Shown piece by piece: positions 7,248 through 15,330 of a stretch of DNA of 64,000 nt; the first letter of the stretch is position 1, and each line of letters starts with the position of its first letter. The stretch is taken from contig JAJFKT010000026.1 in the NCBI GenBank assembly GCA_021773075.1, positions 806,356 through 870,355 of the forward strand, given 5' to 3'. This DNA is from Woeseiaceae bacterium. GTDB taxonomy: Bacteria > Pseudomonadota > Gammaproteobacteria > Steroidobacterales > Woeseiaceae. The notes below the pieces were generated by a model that worked only from the letters and a program-made list of their open reading frames with translations, was not told where the DNA came from and made no database searches. A program made the position numbers and the translations under genes.

Positions 7248-8825
7248 TTAAGGCTCTAATTCACTCGTCAACACGGCGCGGTCGACTTTTCCTGTCGAAG
7301 TCCTGGGCAACTTGATACGTACCAGAATTTCTTCGGGGACCATATAAGAAGATAGATACCGGCGGCAATGGGCCAAAACGTGCTCGGCCAAAAGTGACTC
7401 ATTCAGTGTCGGGCTTACGAATGCTACCAGCCTGTTGCCGACAATGGCGTCTGGAATCGCGATACACGTGCAGGCCTCGACGCCGGGACAGGACAATAGG
7501 CATTGTTCTATTTCGCCCAGCTCGATTCGATAACCGCGGCTCTTGACCATGTCATCGGAGCGACCTACAAAAATGAAATTGCCATCAGAGTTTTTTCGTG
7601 CTCTGTCCCCAGTCTTGAATACGCGAATACTATCATTTGATCTTGACCGGGGGTCCGGAACGAATCTATGCGCCGTTGCTTCCAAGTTTCCCCAGTATCC
7701 GTTGGCCACAGCACTTGAGCGAACATAAAGCTCCCCTTCATTGCCATCTCTTTCAATTTCCAAACCATTCTCATCAATACCGAAGACGTCATAGTCCGGG
7801 AAAGCCTGCCCAATCGGTATTCGCCAATTACGATCTGCTGGAATCTGTTCAATTTCATAGTATGTGGATGTGTTTGCCTCAGTTTGACCATATCCATTGA
7901 ACAGCCGCGCGTTTGCGAAATTCTCCCTGAGCATCCTGGCGTATTTGACTGGCATAGCTTCGCCGGAGAACAAGACGACGCGAACACTATCGAGTGATAC
8001 TGAATCTGGCTGGCCGCGCTCCATCATCAAGGTCAATGCCGAGACTACGGAATTCCAAATCGTAATCTTGTAGTCATGAATCGCACTGACCATCTTCTTT
8101 GGAAACGCCGAGTAAAACTCTGGGATTAGTACAATTGCGGCTCCCTGACGGCACGCAACGAATAAGTCGAATACGGATAAATCGAAGTGCAAGGGTGCTT
8201 GACTGCACAAACGATCCTGGGCTGTAATCGCAAAAAAATCTGCTGCCATATTCACGAATGTCAGTGCGCTATTGTGTGTGATCGCGACACCTTTAGGAAA
8301 TCCCGTGGAACCTGACGTGTGCAGGACATACGCGATGTCCTCGCCGCCGATATCGGGTAGGTTTTTCACGTTTTCGCAGTTGTCATACCAGCAAAATGCT
8401 GCGGCATCGTCTTTGGCCGGGCGCGGAATCTGATCCGGTGTGAATACAGTTAATGAGTTAATGTGAGCTCTAAGTCCCAGCGCAAGCGTGCCAAGTCGGT
8501 CGCTTGATGTGACCAGTACATTGAAATCCACATTCTTCGCAATTCTGGCGGCACGTTCCAGTGGCGAATTTGGATCGATCGGTACATAGCAAGCGCCAGC
8601 GATCATGATGCCGAAGGCTGCTGCTATCGCTTCAATCGATTTCGGGAGTGACAAACCAACAGGATCCCCCGGACGAACACCGTGAGCAATAAGGGTTGTT
8701 GCAAGTTGCGAAGCTTTGTTGTGAAGTTGTTCGTAGGTAATCTTATCCTGATCCGCCAGGACAGCTACGTTGTCAGGGAACTCGTCCGCTGCTCGATTGA
8801 GCAATGCATGCAGTGTGGGCAACAT
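7248..8825 (-). CDS. Adenylate-forming ligase, amino-acid adenylation type
   Basis: 525 residues of the ANL superfamily. The P-loop LHTSGSTGFPKG is near residue 168, the A4-type motif HFDLSVFDLF near 214, YGQTEANT follows, then GDRARKNSDGNFIFVGRSDD. The catalytic Lys is in TSTGKVDR at the C-terminus. The FDLSVFD segment keeps the Asp that binds the substrate alpha-amino group in NRPS adenylation domains, so an amino acid is the likely substrate. Size and neighbours match stand-alone prolyl-AMP ligases such as PltF, RedM and CloN4. It is the last gene of a leftward operon, joined to the dehydrogenase by a TAATG overlap. Exosortase-associated acyl ligases are the main alternative, but those sit beside a decarboxylase that is absent here. 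The amino acid is not determined. Confidence 0.85.
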   Translation of the reverse strand: MLPTLHALLNRAADEFPDNVAVLADQDKITYEQLHNKASQLATTLIAHGVRPGDPVGLSLPKSIEAIAAAFGIMIAGACYVPIDPNSPLERAARIAKNVDFNVLVTSSDRLGTLALGLRAHINSLTVFTPDQIPRPAKDDAAAFCWYDNCENVKNLPDIGGEDIAYVLHTSGSTGFPKGVAITHNSALTFVNMAADFFAITAQDRLCSQAPLHFDLSVFDLFVACRQGAAIVLIPEFYSAFPKKMVSAIHDYKITIWNSVVSALTLMMERGQPDSVSLDSVRVVLFSGEAMPVKYARMLRENFANARLFNGYGQTEANTSTYYEIEQIPADRNWRIPIGQAFPDYDVFGIDENGLEIERDGNEGELYVRSSAVANGYWGNLEATAHRFVPDPRSRSNDSIRVFKTGDRARKNSDGNFIFVGRSDDMVKSRGYRIELGEIEQCLLSCPGVEACTCIAIPDAIVGNRLVAFVSPTLNESLLAEHVLAHCRRYLSSYMVPEEILVRIKLPRTSTGKVDRAVLTSELEP

Positions 8826-9970
8826 TAGACATCCAGAAATCGAGCGATGATGTTTCGTTGTATTTCCGAAGTGCCTGAGTAAATCCGAGCACCCAATGCG
8901 TCACGCAAATCCCGATCAATCTCGTACTCGCTCATAAAGCCATAGCCTCCATGTATCTGCATGGCCTCCAGGCTGTTTTGTAGATAAGATTCACTGACGA
9001 AAAGCTTTGCGATCGCAGACTCAAGCTGTGCCCGTTGTCCGGTAGACTTTAGCCAAGCGACTTTGTGCAGAATTAATTCTGCGAGTTCCAGCCGAACTCG
9101 CATGTCAGCGAGTTTATGCGAAATTGCTTGAAAAGAAACAATCGACTCTCCAAATTGCTTCCTGTCGCGCGCGTAGTTAACGCACGTTTCTAACTGGAAT
9201 CGCATTGCACCGACATGGCAGGCGAAAAGGCAGCTGCGCTCCCACTCCATTTCGGCGTTGAATATTGCGGAACCTTGACCTGGCCGGCCGAGGATCGAGG
9301 ACTTCGGTACGCGACAATCTTCAAGCGTTAGTTCGCCCGTTGGCGACGTCTTTAGTCCGACTTTGTCGAGTGGCTTGCCGACGCCTAATCCAGGCGCATC
9401 CCTGTTGACTAGGAATCCCGTTACGCCCGCCCAACCACGATCTCGGTTCGTCGTCGCGAACACCAGGATAACGTCTGCAATCGGCGCGTTTGATATGAAG
9501 GTCTTCGCCCCATTGAGGACGTAGTCATCGCCGTCTTTGGTCGCAGTAGTTCTAAGGCTGTAGGCGTCTGATCCGGCATCGGGTTCTGTCATCGCGTGGC
9601 CACCGACCAATTCGCCAGACGTCATCTTCGGTAAATAGAAGTCCTTTTGCTCCTCTGACCCGAATTCCAGAATTGGGATCTCGCAAGTCCACATGTGAGA
9701 ATTAAGCGAGAACAGTAATCCCGTATCGCGGCAAGCATAACCAAGCGCATCCATTACGAGTAAGCAGGTGGTTATGTCCTGCTCGAGCCCGCCGTACTTG
9801 TCAGGGATTGGCAGCCCCTGGATACCAAATTCGGCGCAGCTGCGCCAACCCTCCCAGAAAAACTCACCATCTTTCTCTCTTGATCGAACGTCGCTGGTTA
9901 GAGCCTTTTCCGCAAACGCTATAACAGAGTCACGAAATTCTTGTTGTTCGTCTGAAATAGAAAAATCCAT
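8825..9970 (-). CDS. Acyl-CoA dehydrogenase-like flavoprotein, probable aminoacyl-ACP dehydrogenase
   Basis: 381 residues with all ACAD domains: N-terminal helices, the beta domain with AMTEPDAGSD and GAKTFISNAPIAD, and a C-terminal helical domain with IHGGYGFMSEYEIDRDLRD. At the usual MCAD/SCAD catalytic position the motif reads IYSGTSEIQ, so Glu is replaced by Ser365. A Glu is instead present in MEWERSCLFA (Glu244), the position of the isovaleryl-CoA dehydrogenase base. The same swap and the near-identical WERACLFA and NAPIAD motifs occur in prolyl-carrier-protein dehydrogenases (PltE, CloN3, RedW), from family knowledge. I infer FAD-dependent oxidation of an aminoacyl group on the ACP next door. 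TAATG overlaps on both sides indicate translational coupling. Confidence 0.88.
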   Translation of the reverse strand: MDFSISDEQQEFRDSVIAFAEKALTSDVRSREKDGEFFWEGWRSCAEFGIQGLPIPDKYGGLEQDITTCLLVMDALGYACRDTGLLFSLNSHMWTCEIPILEFGSEEQKDFYLPKMTSGELVGGHAMTEPDAGSDAYSLRTTATKDGDDYVLNGAKTFISNAPIADVILVFATTNRDRGWAGVTGFLVNRDAPGLGVGKPLDKVGLKTSPTGELTLEDCRVPKSSILGRPGQGSAIFNAEMEWERSCLFACHVGAMRFQLETCVNYARDRKQFGESIVSFQAISHKLADMRVRLELAELILHKVAWLKSTGQRAQLESAIAKLFVSESYLQNSLEAMQIHGGYGFMSEYEIDRDLRDALGARIYSGTSEIQRNIIARFLDV

Positions 9971-10206
9971 TAACCACGCATCCGGTCGACAAGTTTTCCG
10001 ATTGCGCTGATTGACTCAAAATTGTCGGGATCGAAGTCGGTATCATCGATCGTCACACCAAACTCCGTGTCCAGAAATGTGAGTAGCGTGACGATCGCTA
10101 GTGAATCCAGAAGACCGCTACTAAGTAACGGTTCATCGTCAGTTAGAAGTTGATTAGTCTTGCTATTCCGTTGAAAGAAATCGCGTAATATATCGTTTGT
10201 ACTCAC
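9970..10206 (-). CDS. Stand-alone acyl/peptidyl carrier protein
   Basis: 78 residues, acidic, with the phosphopantetheine site in GLLDSLAIVTLL (Ser35). It has typical four-helix carrier-protein length and the acidic helix III region (DDTDFDPDNFES). It overlaps the dehydrogenase start by one base (TAATG) and lies 43 bp downstream of the N-acetyltransferase gene. Position and size suggest it carries the amino acid activated by the ligase at 7248 while the dehydrogenase acts on it. A holo-ACP synthase is not in the window. Confidence 0.9.
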   Translation of the reverse strand: MSTNDILRDFFQRNSKTNQLLTDDEPLLSSGLLDSLAIVTLLTFLDTEFGVTIDDTDFDPDNFESISAIGKLVDRMRG

Positions 10207-10249
10207 AGGTATATCTCCGTTGAAGCTGTGATGCCCGTTGCCAGTAAGT

Positions 10250-11089
10250 TTAGCTCGGCAGCAGCCTTCGAAACTTACTTAACACGATCTGAAATAGTCG
10301 ACGGATGCGCATCAAAAATGATGAAGCCCTTGGTCGGGGAATATACGGAATCTGGATATCAAATTCCTTGTCCAAGGTCTCAATGTATTCTTTGTCAGTC
10401 AATTCTCTCACATCAATTTCAGTGCCTGATCTTCGCGTGTAGCGCCGGCCGACCAACGCGATTCGACCATCAACAGTCGCTTTCGAGGCAACAAGCTCCT
10501 GCGTCCACCACGATGCAGGGTTTGATGAGTGAAATTTGTGCATATGCGTAAATTCGCAGATGATCCTTGGCTTGAGTTCAAAGCTCAATCCCTTGGCCAA
10601 TTCGCCCTCTTTGCGACATTCGAGCCGATAGATCTCGGCGCACTTGGCTACATGAAAAGTGCGCTGCCCAAACTCACTTTGTTCATTGGCGCGTAGCACC
10701 ATCGGTTCGTGAAAGCCATCGCCAAATCCAACATCAACCAGGTAAGGGCCATCCTCGAAGGTTACACTAAGAGTAAGGTGATCGAATGCCCGACCCTCCG
10801 TATTTTGACCAAATACGTTCGCGGCAATGAAACTTACGGTGAATCCAAGTTCACGCAGCAAGGTCCCAAAAAGCGCATTGAGTTCGAAGCAATAGCCACC
10901 ACGACGTCGAATGACAATCTTGTCGAAAAGCGACTCGGGGTCAAGCGGCATCTTCGTGCGAAAATGAATATCGAGGTTCTCGAACGGAACCGCATGCAGG
11001 TGTGCAATTGCTAGATTACACAAAGTTGATAGATCGACACCCCTCTTACCAGTGAAATTGATTCGCTGCAGATATTTCTCCGTATCCAT
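10250..11089 (-). CDS. Arylamine N-acetyltransferase (NAT) family protein
   Basis: 279 residues, the family's usual size. The Cys-His-Asp triad is complete: Cys67 in RRRGGYCFE, His104 in FDHLTLSV and Asp119 in YLVDVGFGD. The N-terminal segment AVPFENLDIHF is also diagnostic. NATs move an acyl group from a thioester to an amine; family members such as RifF instead make amides from carrier-bound chains. Here the gene is 8 bp after a GNAT gene and 43 bp before an ACP gene in one leftward operon. A transferase that takes the ACP-bound acyl group to an amino-sugar or other amine is therefore plausible but unproven. Xenobiotic acetylation is the conventional alternative. Confidence 0.92.
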   Translation of the reverse strand: MDTEKYLQRINFTGKRGVDLSTLCNLAIAHLHAVPFENLDIHFRTKMPLDPESLFDKIVIRRRGGYCFELNALFGTLLRELGFTVSFIAANVFGQNTEGRAFDHLTLSVTFEDGPYLVDVGFGDGFHEPMVLRANEQSEFGQRTFHVAKCAEIYRLECRKEGELAKGLSFELKPRIICEFTHMHKFHSSNPASWWTQELVASKATVDGRIALVGRRYTRRSGTEIDVRELTDKEYIETLDKEFDIQIPYIPRPRASSFLMRIRRLFQIVLSKFRRLLPS

Positions 11090-11097
11090 AGCGGAGG

Positions 11098-12180
11098 CTA
11101 AAACGGTCCTTCAGAGTCACCCAGCGACATATGCCAATTGCAAATCTTGGTAATCAAGCTCGTATTGGATGACCGGTCTGCGAGAGCAACAAACAGCGGT
11201 TCAGGTGATCCGCGCGGTACAAACAACCTTGAGCGAAATGCTGATGAGTATTCATTTTGTGTTGCCACGGCCGCTATTCGGTTAGCGCGGCAGCTTCGAG
11301 CGTAGTCTATTGCATTGTCGAGCAGGCACTTAATGATCTTCGTGTCATTGTTGACTACAGCAAGCTCAGCGATAATGCTTGTGTGATAGATGGGATCAGG
11401 TTCGATAACGACTGCGAATCCGGTCAGCTTGCTGTCATCGTCTCGCGACGCCAAAATTGCGACGTTGAGGTCAGGTCGCGTGACGTATTTCCAGTTGAGG
11501 TAGGCGCTATCCTTATTTGGCGCAATTCCTGTTGAATTCGCAATATCTTTCGCGAGAATATCAAATCGATCGTCGAATTGGTCGAGACGGTCAACTCGCC
11601 CATTATGTCGGTCAAATAGGTTCTTCAGATAATCCGTGACTGATACAAGGTACCGTATGATCGTTTTGGCCGGACCAGATATTTGACTAGGGAGTATTCG
11701 GCCGAGCTTTTCATCCAGTGACAGGATTTTGGTGTAGCGACTTGTCCACAACTGGTCGTATTTTCGCGCTTGTTGCAAGGCAATATTGATTTCATTTGTC
11801 CAAATGAGTGCGACAAAACCTGGACTGGCGTCTTCCGCAGCTTGATACATTTTCATAGAGAGGAAAAATCCTTGTCCTCCCAGTTTCCGAATCTCAGGAT
11901 GTACATAGAGATCGTGAAAGTAGGATCCCGTCTCGATCTCGCCATCGATACAAAAGCGAGTCGGCATGCGGCCAAGGTGAGCGATTACTCGGTTGTCCTG
12001 CACACCAACTATATAGGTGGGACGCCCGTCGGCCCCTGGGTTGCGAAATGCTATGTGCTCTACAACAGCGGCGCGCCGAACCGCGGTGTCACTGTCCATA
12101 TCACGGGTCTCGCACAGGCGCGCGAAACTATCCATATCGGACGGAAGGAGCTCGCGAACAGTTATCTTTGATGTCGCCAT
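11098..12180 (-). CDS. GNAT-fold acetyltransferase
   Basis: 360 residues from the ATG at 12180 (MATSKITVRELLPSD). An upstream in-frame extension to 12339 would run over the divergent neighbour and is rejected. The N-terminal ~150 residues look like a GNAT domain: the SYFHDLYVHPEIRKLGGQG segment matches strand 4 and the acetyl-CoA loop, though the R-x-x-G-x-G/A motif is loose. The second half (ILAKDIANSTGIAPNKDSAYLNWKY onward) resembles a second GNAT-like half seen in FemAB-type double-domain proteins. It is the first gene of the leftward operon with NAT, ACP, dehydrogenase and ligase. Probable job is acylating an amine on a glycan or metabolite; the substrate is unknown. Confidence 0.75.
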   Translation of the reverse strand: MATSKITVRELLPSDMDSFARLCETRDMDSDTAVRRAAVVEHIAFRNPGADGRPTYIVGVQDNRVIAHLGRMPTRFCIDGEIETGSYFHDLYVHPEIRKLGGQGFFLSMKMYQAAEDASPGFVALIWTNEINIALQQARKYDQLWTSRYTKILSLDEKLGRILPSQISGPAKTIIRYLVSVTDYLKNLFDRHNGRVDRLDQFDDRFDILAKDIANSTGIAPNKDSAYLNWKYVTRPDLNVAILASRDDDSKLTGFAVVIEPDPIYHTSIIAELAVVNNDTKIIKCLLDNAIDYARSCRANRIAAVATQNEYSSAFRSRLFVPRGSPEPLFVALADRSSNTSLITKICNWHMSLGDSEGPF

Positions 12181-12220
12181 GGTAAATGCTCTACTATTTG
12201 CTTTTGCCAAGAAAACTTGC

Positions 12221-12225
12221 AGGGA
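12221..12225 (+). promoter_or_regulatory. Ribosome-binding site selecting a TTG start
   Basis: AGGGA sits nine bases upstream of TTG 12235. The alternative TTG at 12217 lies before this site and has no comparable sequence upstream, so 12235 is preferred for the next gene. Confidence 0.5.
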
Positions 12226-12234
12226 ATCATAGCA

Positions 12235-13350
12235 TTGCGAGAGTCTATTCGAAATATTAGCCTTAATTGTATAAACCCTATTGATGATATTGGGGAGGCT
12301 CGCAATACGTGGCTTAAGGTGCAAGCCAATGCGCAACACAGTTTTTTCACATCTTGGGGATGGATAGAGACCTGGCTAAATAGTTTATCTGATGATTGTA
12401 ATGCGAGTATGTTGGTCGGCACTGATTCCGGTAGGCCGATCTTTTGCTGCATCATTGTTGAAAGCGTATCGACTCGACACCGAATATTTCGTAAGAATCG
12501 CGGTTACCTGAATGCTACCGGTGACAAGATATGCGACGCGTTAACAATTGAGTACAACGGGATATTGGTTGACAAAGATTTTGTCGGCCAGTCGAACTTT
12601 TTGATCGATCCTTTATTGAGTGAAATCGAAGAGTTTTGTCTTCCCGGAATTCGCGATCTGAAATTTGCCGATCAATATTTCGATCAATCATTCTTGATCC
12701 GGGTGGAAAAGCAAGAGCCTAGCTATTTTGTAGATCTCGATGATATACGGTCTCGCGGTGATAGCTATATGGGCAGTTTGTCGAGTAATCGAAGGACGCA
12801 AATTCGAAAGTCGCTTCGACAGCTAAATGAATTGGGCGAAATTGGTGTTATTGAGGCTGGAACTGAGAACGAAGCGTTGCATATGCTGGACCGACTGGCG
12901 CAGCTTCACCAAAAAGAGTGGACAACGCGTGGTGAGTTGGGTGCGTTTTCGTCTGGCTATTTTGTAAATTTCCATCGTGAGCTAATTCGCCGGATGTTTT
13001 CGGACGGCGAGGTCCAGCTATTGGAAATACGGGCCGGTGAGCATACGGTTGGATTGTTATATTGTTTCGTCCATGAGGGCGAGGTCTTGTTCTACCAGTC
13101 CGGATTTAACTATGAAAAGTTGAAAAAACTTCGGCCAGGGATTGTGTCCCATTATCTGGCGATTGAACACAATCTCAAGTTAGGTAATCGCAAGTACAAT
13201 TTTCTGGGTGGCGAGGCTCAATACAAGAGTAGCTTGGCGACAGGACACGATACTTTGTATTGGGTAGTCGCCTCAAGAAAGAATATGAAGTCAAGGATTG
13301 AATTATTCCTGCGCAATGCAAAGAGAAGAATTTCGATGCGGGGTAACTAG
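12235..13350 (+). CDS. FemAB/CelD-like GNAT (BioF2-like) protein
   Basis: 371 residues from TTG 12235. The N-terminal half has the WIETWLNSL region typical of CelD-type proteins (WGWIETW near residue 40). The C-terminal half contains SSNRRTQIRKSLRQL, then LHQKEW, an acyl-binding strand GEHTVGLLYCFV and FYQSGFNYEKLKKLRPG, ending in YNFLGGEAQYKSS. These are the signatures of the acetyltransferase-6/BioF2-like group often found in cellulose, exopolysaccharide and exosortase clusters. It is transcribed away from the leftward operon across a ~54-bp spacer. AT-richer codon use than the housekeeping genes hints at transfer. Its likely role is acylation of a surface glycan; substrate unknown. Confidence 0.82.
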   Translation: MRESIRNISLNCINPIDDIGEARNTWLKVQANAQHSFFTSWGWIETWLNSLSDDCNASMLVGTDSGRPIFCCIIVESVSTRHRIFRKNRGYLNATGDKICDALTIEYNGILVDKDFVGQSNFLIDPLLSEIEEFCLPGIRDLKFADQYFDQSFLIRVEKQEPSYFVDLDDIRSRGDSYMGSLSSNRRTQIRKSLRQLNELGEIGVIEAGTENEALHMLDRLAQLHQKEWTTRGELGAFSSGYFVNFHRELIRRMFSDGEVQLLEIRAGEHTVGLLYCFVHEGEVLFYQSGFNYEKLKKLRPGIVSHYLAIEHNLKLGNRKYNFLGGEAQYKSSLATGHDTLYWVVASRKNMKSRIELFLRNAKRRISMRGN

Positions 13351-14027
13351 GATGTGTGATCCGTCGAGCTGGGACGATAGATATCTAAGCCAATTTTTCG
13401 TACTGCCTTTGTGCGTATGTGGCAATAGCGTTGGCTCCAACGAAGTAACAAGATTCGACCTATTGTTTCGTAGCCTGCCTTGTCGCCAGCGCGGAGACTC
13501 GCGTAATTACTGGAATTAACAAAGGACACCCGCGAGGACAATCCGCGTTGAAGATATTCTGCGTCCAATCGCGTTGTGATTGCTGCCATTAATCCATGTC
13601 CGCGAAATGCGGGTAGTGTCAGTGCTTTGTATGCATAACAATGTGGGGGGCTAATCCGAATCCAAAATCCGTTGGTCTCCGGTGCACTGCGTTCAGAGCG
13701 CCAACAGTAGGCGATCAGTTGGTCACCAATGAAAGCTCCGCACGCCAGATCGCCTCTACCCTTTGCCGCACGTGCAAATTCCGCAGTGAGGTGTAGCTCT
13801 GGATTGGCTGCTGCGATTTCCAGGTCTTTTTCATTCAGGCCTCTTATTTTCAGATGCCCGAGTGACGTAGGAGTGGGGACCGCTGGCGCATTCAGTTGCG
13901 CGCTCCGAATCACTAAAATGCTCATTCCGAAGTACCGCCTCAACCGGATCATGGCGCGACTACGAAGTGCATTCAGAGAACCGAATCGAGCAACGTCTTT
14001 GGCAAAGTTACTGCCTCTAAATCTCAT
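13347..14027 (-). CDS. GNAT family N-acetyltransferase
   Basis: 226 residues. The acetyl-CoA loop is in LTLPAFRGHGLMAAITTRL (R-G-H-G-L). A strand CGAFIGDQLIAYCWR precedes it, and NSSNYASLRAGDKAGYETIGR is the usual end of the fold. The first ~40 residues are basic with a short hydrophobic part and may lie on the membrane. Its 3' end overlaps the convergent FemAB-like gene by four bases. It is the third acetyltransferase-fold gene within 3 kb, which suggests a shared modification task. Confidence 0.85.
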   Translation of the reverse strand: MRFRGSNFAKDVARFGSLNALRSRAMIRLRRYFGMSILVIRSAQLNAPAVPTPTSLGHLKIRGLNEKDLEIAAANPELHLTAEFARAAKGRGDLACGAFIGDQLIAYCWRSERSAPETNGFWIRISPPHCYAYKALTLPAFRGHGLMAAITTRLDAEYLQRGLSSRVSFVNSSNYASLRAGDKAGYETIGRILLLRWSQRYCHIRTKAVRKIGLDIYRPSSTDHTS

Positions 14028-14119
14028 CTGATTTACTTCACTCTTTTCTATGCTAGATGCGATTTACATAGACCCTCGAGTGTGCAGAATTATTTCGTGC
14101 CCGTTTGCTGTTTGACTTC

Positions 14120-15250
14120 CTATCCCCGCAGCCGCCACGGTTCGACTATCGTTTTTCTTCCGGCGCCGGCGCCGCTTATCATGTCTGCCTCAGTTTGTAT
14201 CGCTTTTTCCATTGCGGCTTCATATGCTGGCCAGTGTGGCGAATTGTCTAGTGGCGAACGGTCGTCTTGCGCGCTCTGCATCGATAGGCTGCGAATCATA
14301 TTGTCGAGTGCCGAAGTGTCTTTCAAGAATTGTATGTATTGTTCCGATTGCAGGGTTTCAGAGACCGGTCCATACGAGCTGTACTCGCCGGGCTGGTGAC
14401 TCTCGTGCCCTGTTGGCCCTGGGTCGAACAGACAGCATAAAGAAACATGTGCAGCAGGTTCGATGAAAACCTCATGTCGATTCCGGAAACATCTTTCCTG
14501 CCCGCCATCGCTGTCGAAGATCCGTTCAATGCTTTCACCATTCGAACTTTCATTTAGGTAATACGTCGTTTCGTTGTCGATTAGCGACCACTCAGACCAA
14601 GTTTGTTGTTTCGAAGATGTGTAAGGATGGTGTGCGAATCTCACTTTTGCGGCACCTTGGACATCATAGACTACATTTATTTCGCTTTGGTGATCGTATG
14701 ACATCTTGAATACTTCGAGACCCTCCGAGTTTTCAGGTAAGCCTCGTGTATCGAACATAGTTGTGTGAAACCATGCGATCGGGTCGCCCGATTTTGACAA
14801 TAGAGTTGAATCGCGGTGTAAGAATGCCCGCCTACTTAGATATTGTGGCGTCAGGACAAACCTTGCTGGGCGGAGGAACTTTTCATGATGAATAAGTAAT
14901 TCCTCGCCCCGAGAGTTCTCAGAATCTGCTGCGGCATGTATTGCGGTTGCCGCTGTCGAGAATTCAATGCTCGCCTCGAATCCGGGCGGAATGTATACGT
15001 GCGCGCCTGCGGTTATTTTTAGTGCGCGGGATTGAAGCTTCGTGGTTAGAGAGGCGGTGCCGGCCAGTAAGGAAAATATGTGGCCGTTGCGACTTGCGAG
15101 GCGGAGCTTGCCACCGGATTCGCTGGAGAATCGATTAATCTCAATACCTTCGATGGAGGATGACCGCGTGAGAATTGCCGAGACCCGGACGTTTTCGCCG
15201 TAGGCACAGTCCGTCCACTGATTAGTGATGATTTTATCGTTATGTCTCAA
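14120..15250 (-). CDS. Cupin-like protein, unknown function
   Basis: 376 residues starting at TTG 15250. A same-frame ATG upstream runs into TAG just before it, and AAAGAG gives a weak ribosome site. Two beta-rich segments look like a bicupin. One is HIFSLLAGTASL to AGAHVYIPPGFEASIEFS (residues ~55-110). The other is AWFHTTMFDTRGLPENSEGLEVFKM to RFAHHP (~165-235). Clear metal-binding His/Glu cupin motifs are not obvious. There is no signal peptide. The region around residues 280-300 has CFRNRHEVF and SLCCLFDPGP. It lies between acetyltransferases and the PEP-CTERM system genes. I do not recognise the family; a sugar-modifying or sensing role would be a guess. Confidence 0.65.
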   Translation of the reverse strand: MRHNDKIITNQWTDCAYGENVRVSAILTRSSSIEGIEINRFSSESGGKLRLASRNGHIFSLLAGTASLTTKLQSRALKITAGAHVYIPPGFEASIEFSTAATAIHAAADSENSRGEELLIHHEKFLRPARFVLTPQYLSRRAFLHRDSTLLSKSGDPIAWFHTTMFDTRGLPENSEGLEVFKMSYDHQSEINVVYDVQGAAKVRFAHHPYTSSKQQTWSEWSLIDNETTYYLNESSNGESIERIFDSDGGQERCFRNRHEVFIEPAAHVSLCCLFDPGPTGHESHQPGEYSSYGPVSETLQSEQYIQFLKDTSALDNMIRSLSMQSAQDDRSPLDNSPHWPAYEAAMEKAIQTEADMISGAGAGRKTIVEPWRLRG

Positions 15251-15330
15251 ACTAATACTCTTTCATTTGTACATTACAATAGAATAGAGGAGATGACACA
15301 ATGTCAGTCAATAGTGAGTCATTGTAATCA

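Noticed and set aside
7248..8825. Standard exosortase-A-associated acyl ligase
   Set aside because: That family is paired with a PLP decarboxylase, which is missing here; the neighbours fit an amino-acid adenylation triad better. Not excluded.
10228..10551. 107-codon plus-strand open frame
   Set aside because: Wholly antisense to the NAT gene, which has a complete catalytic triad.
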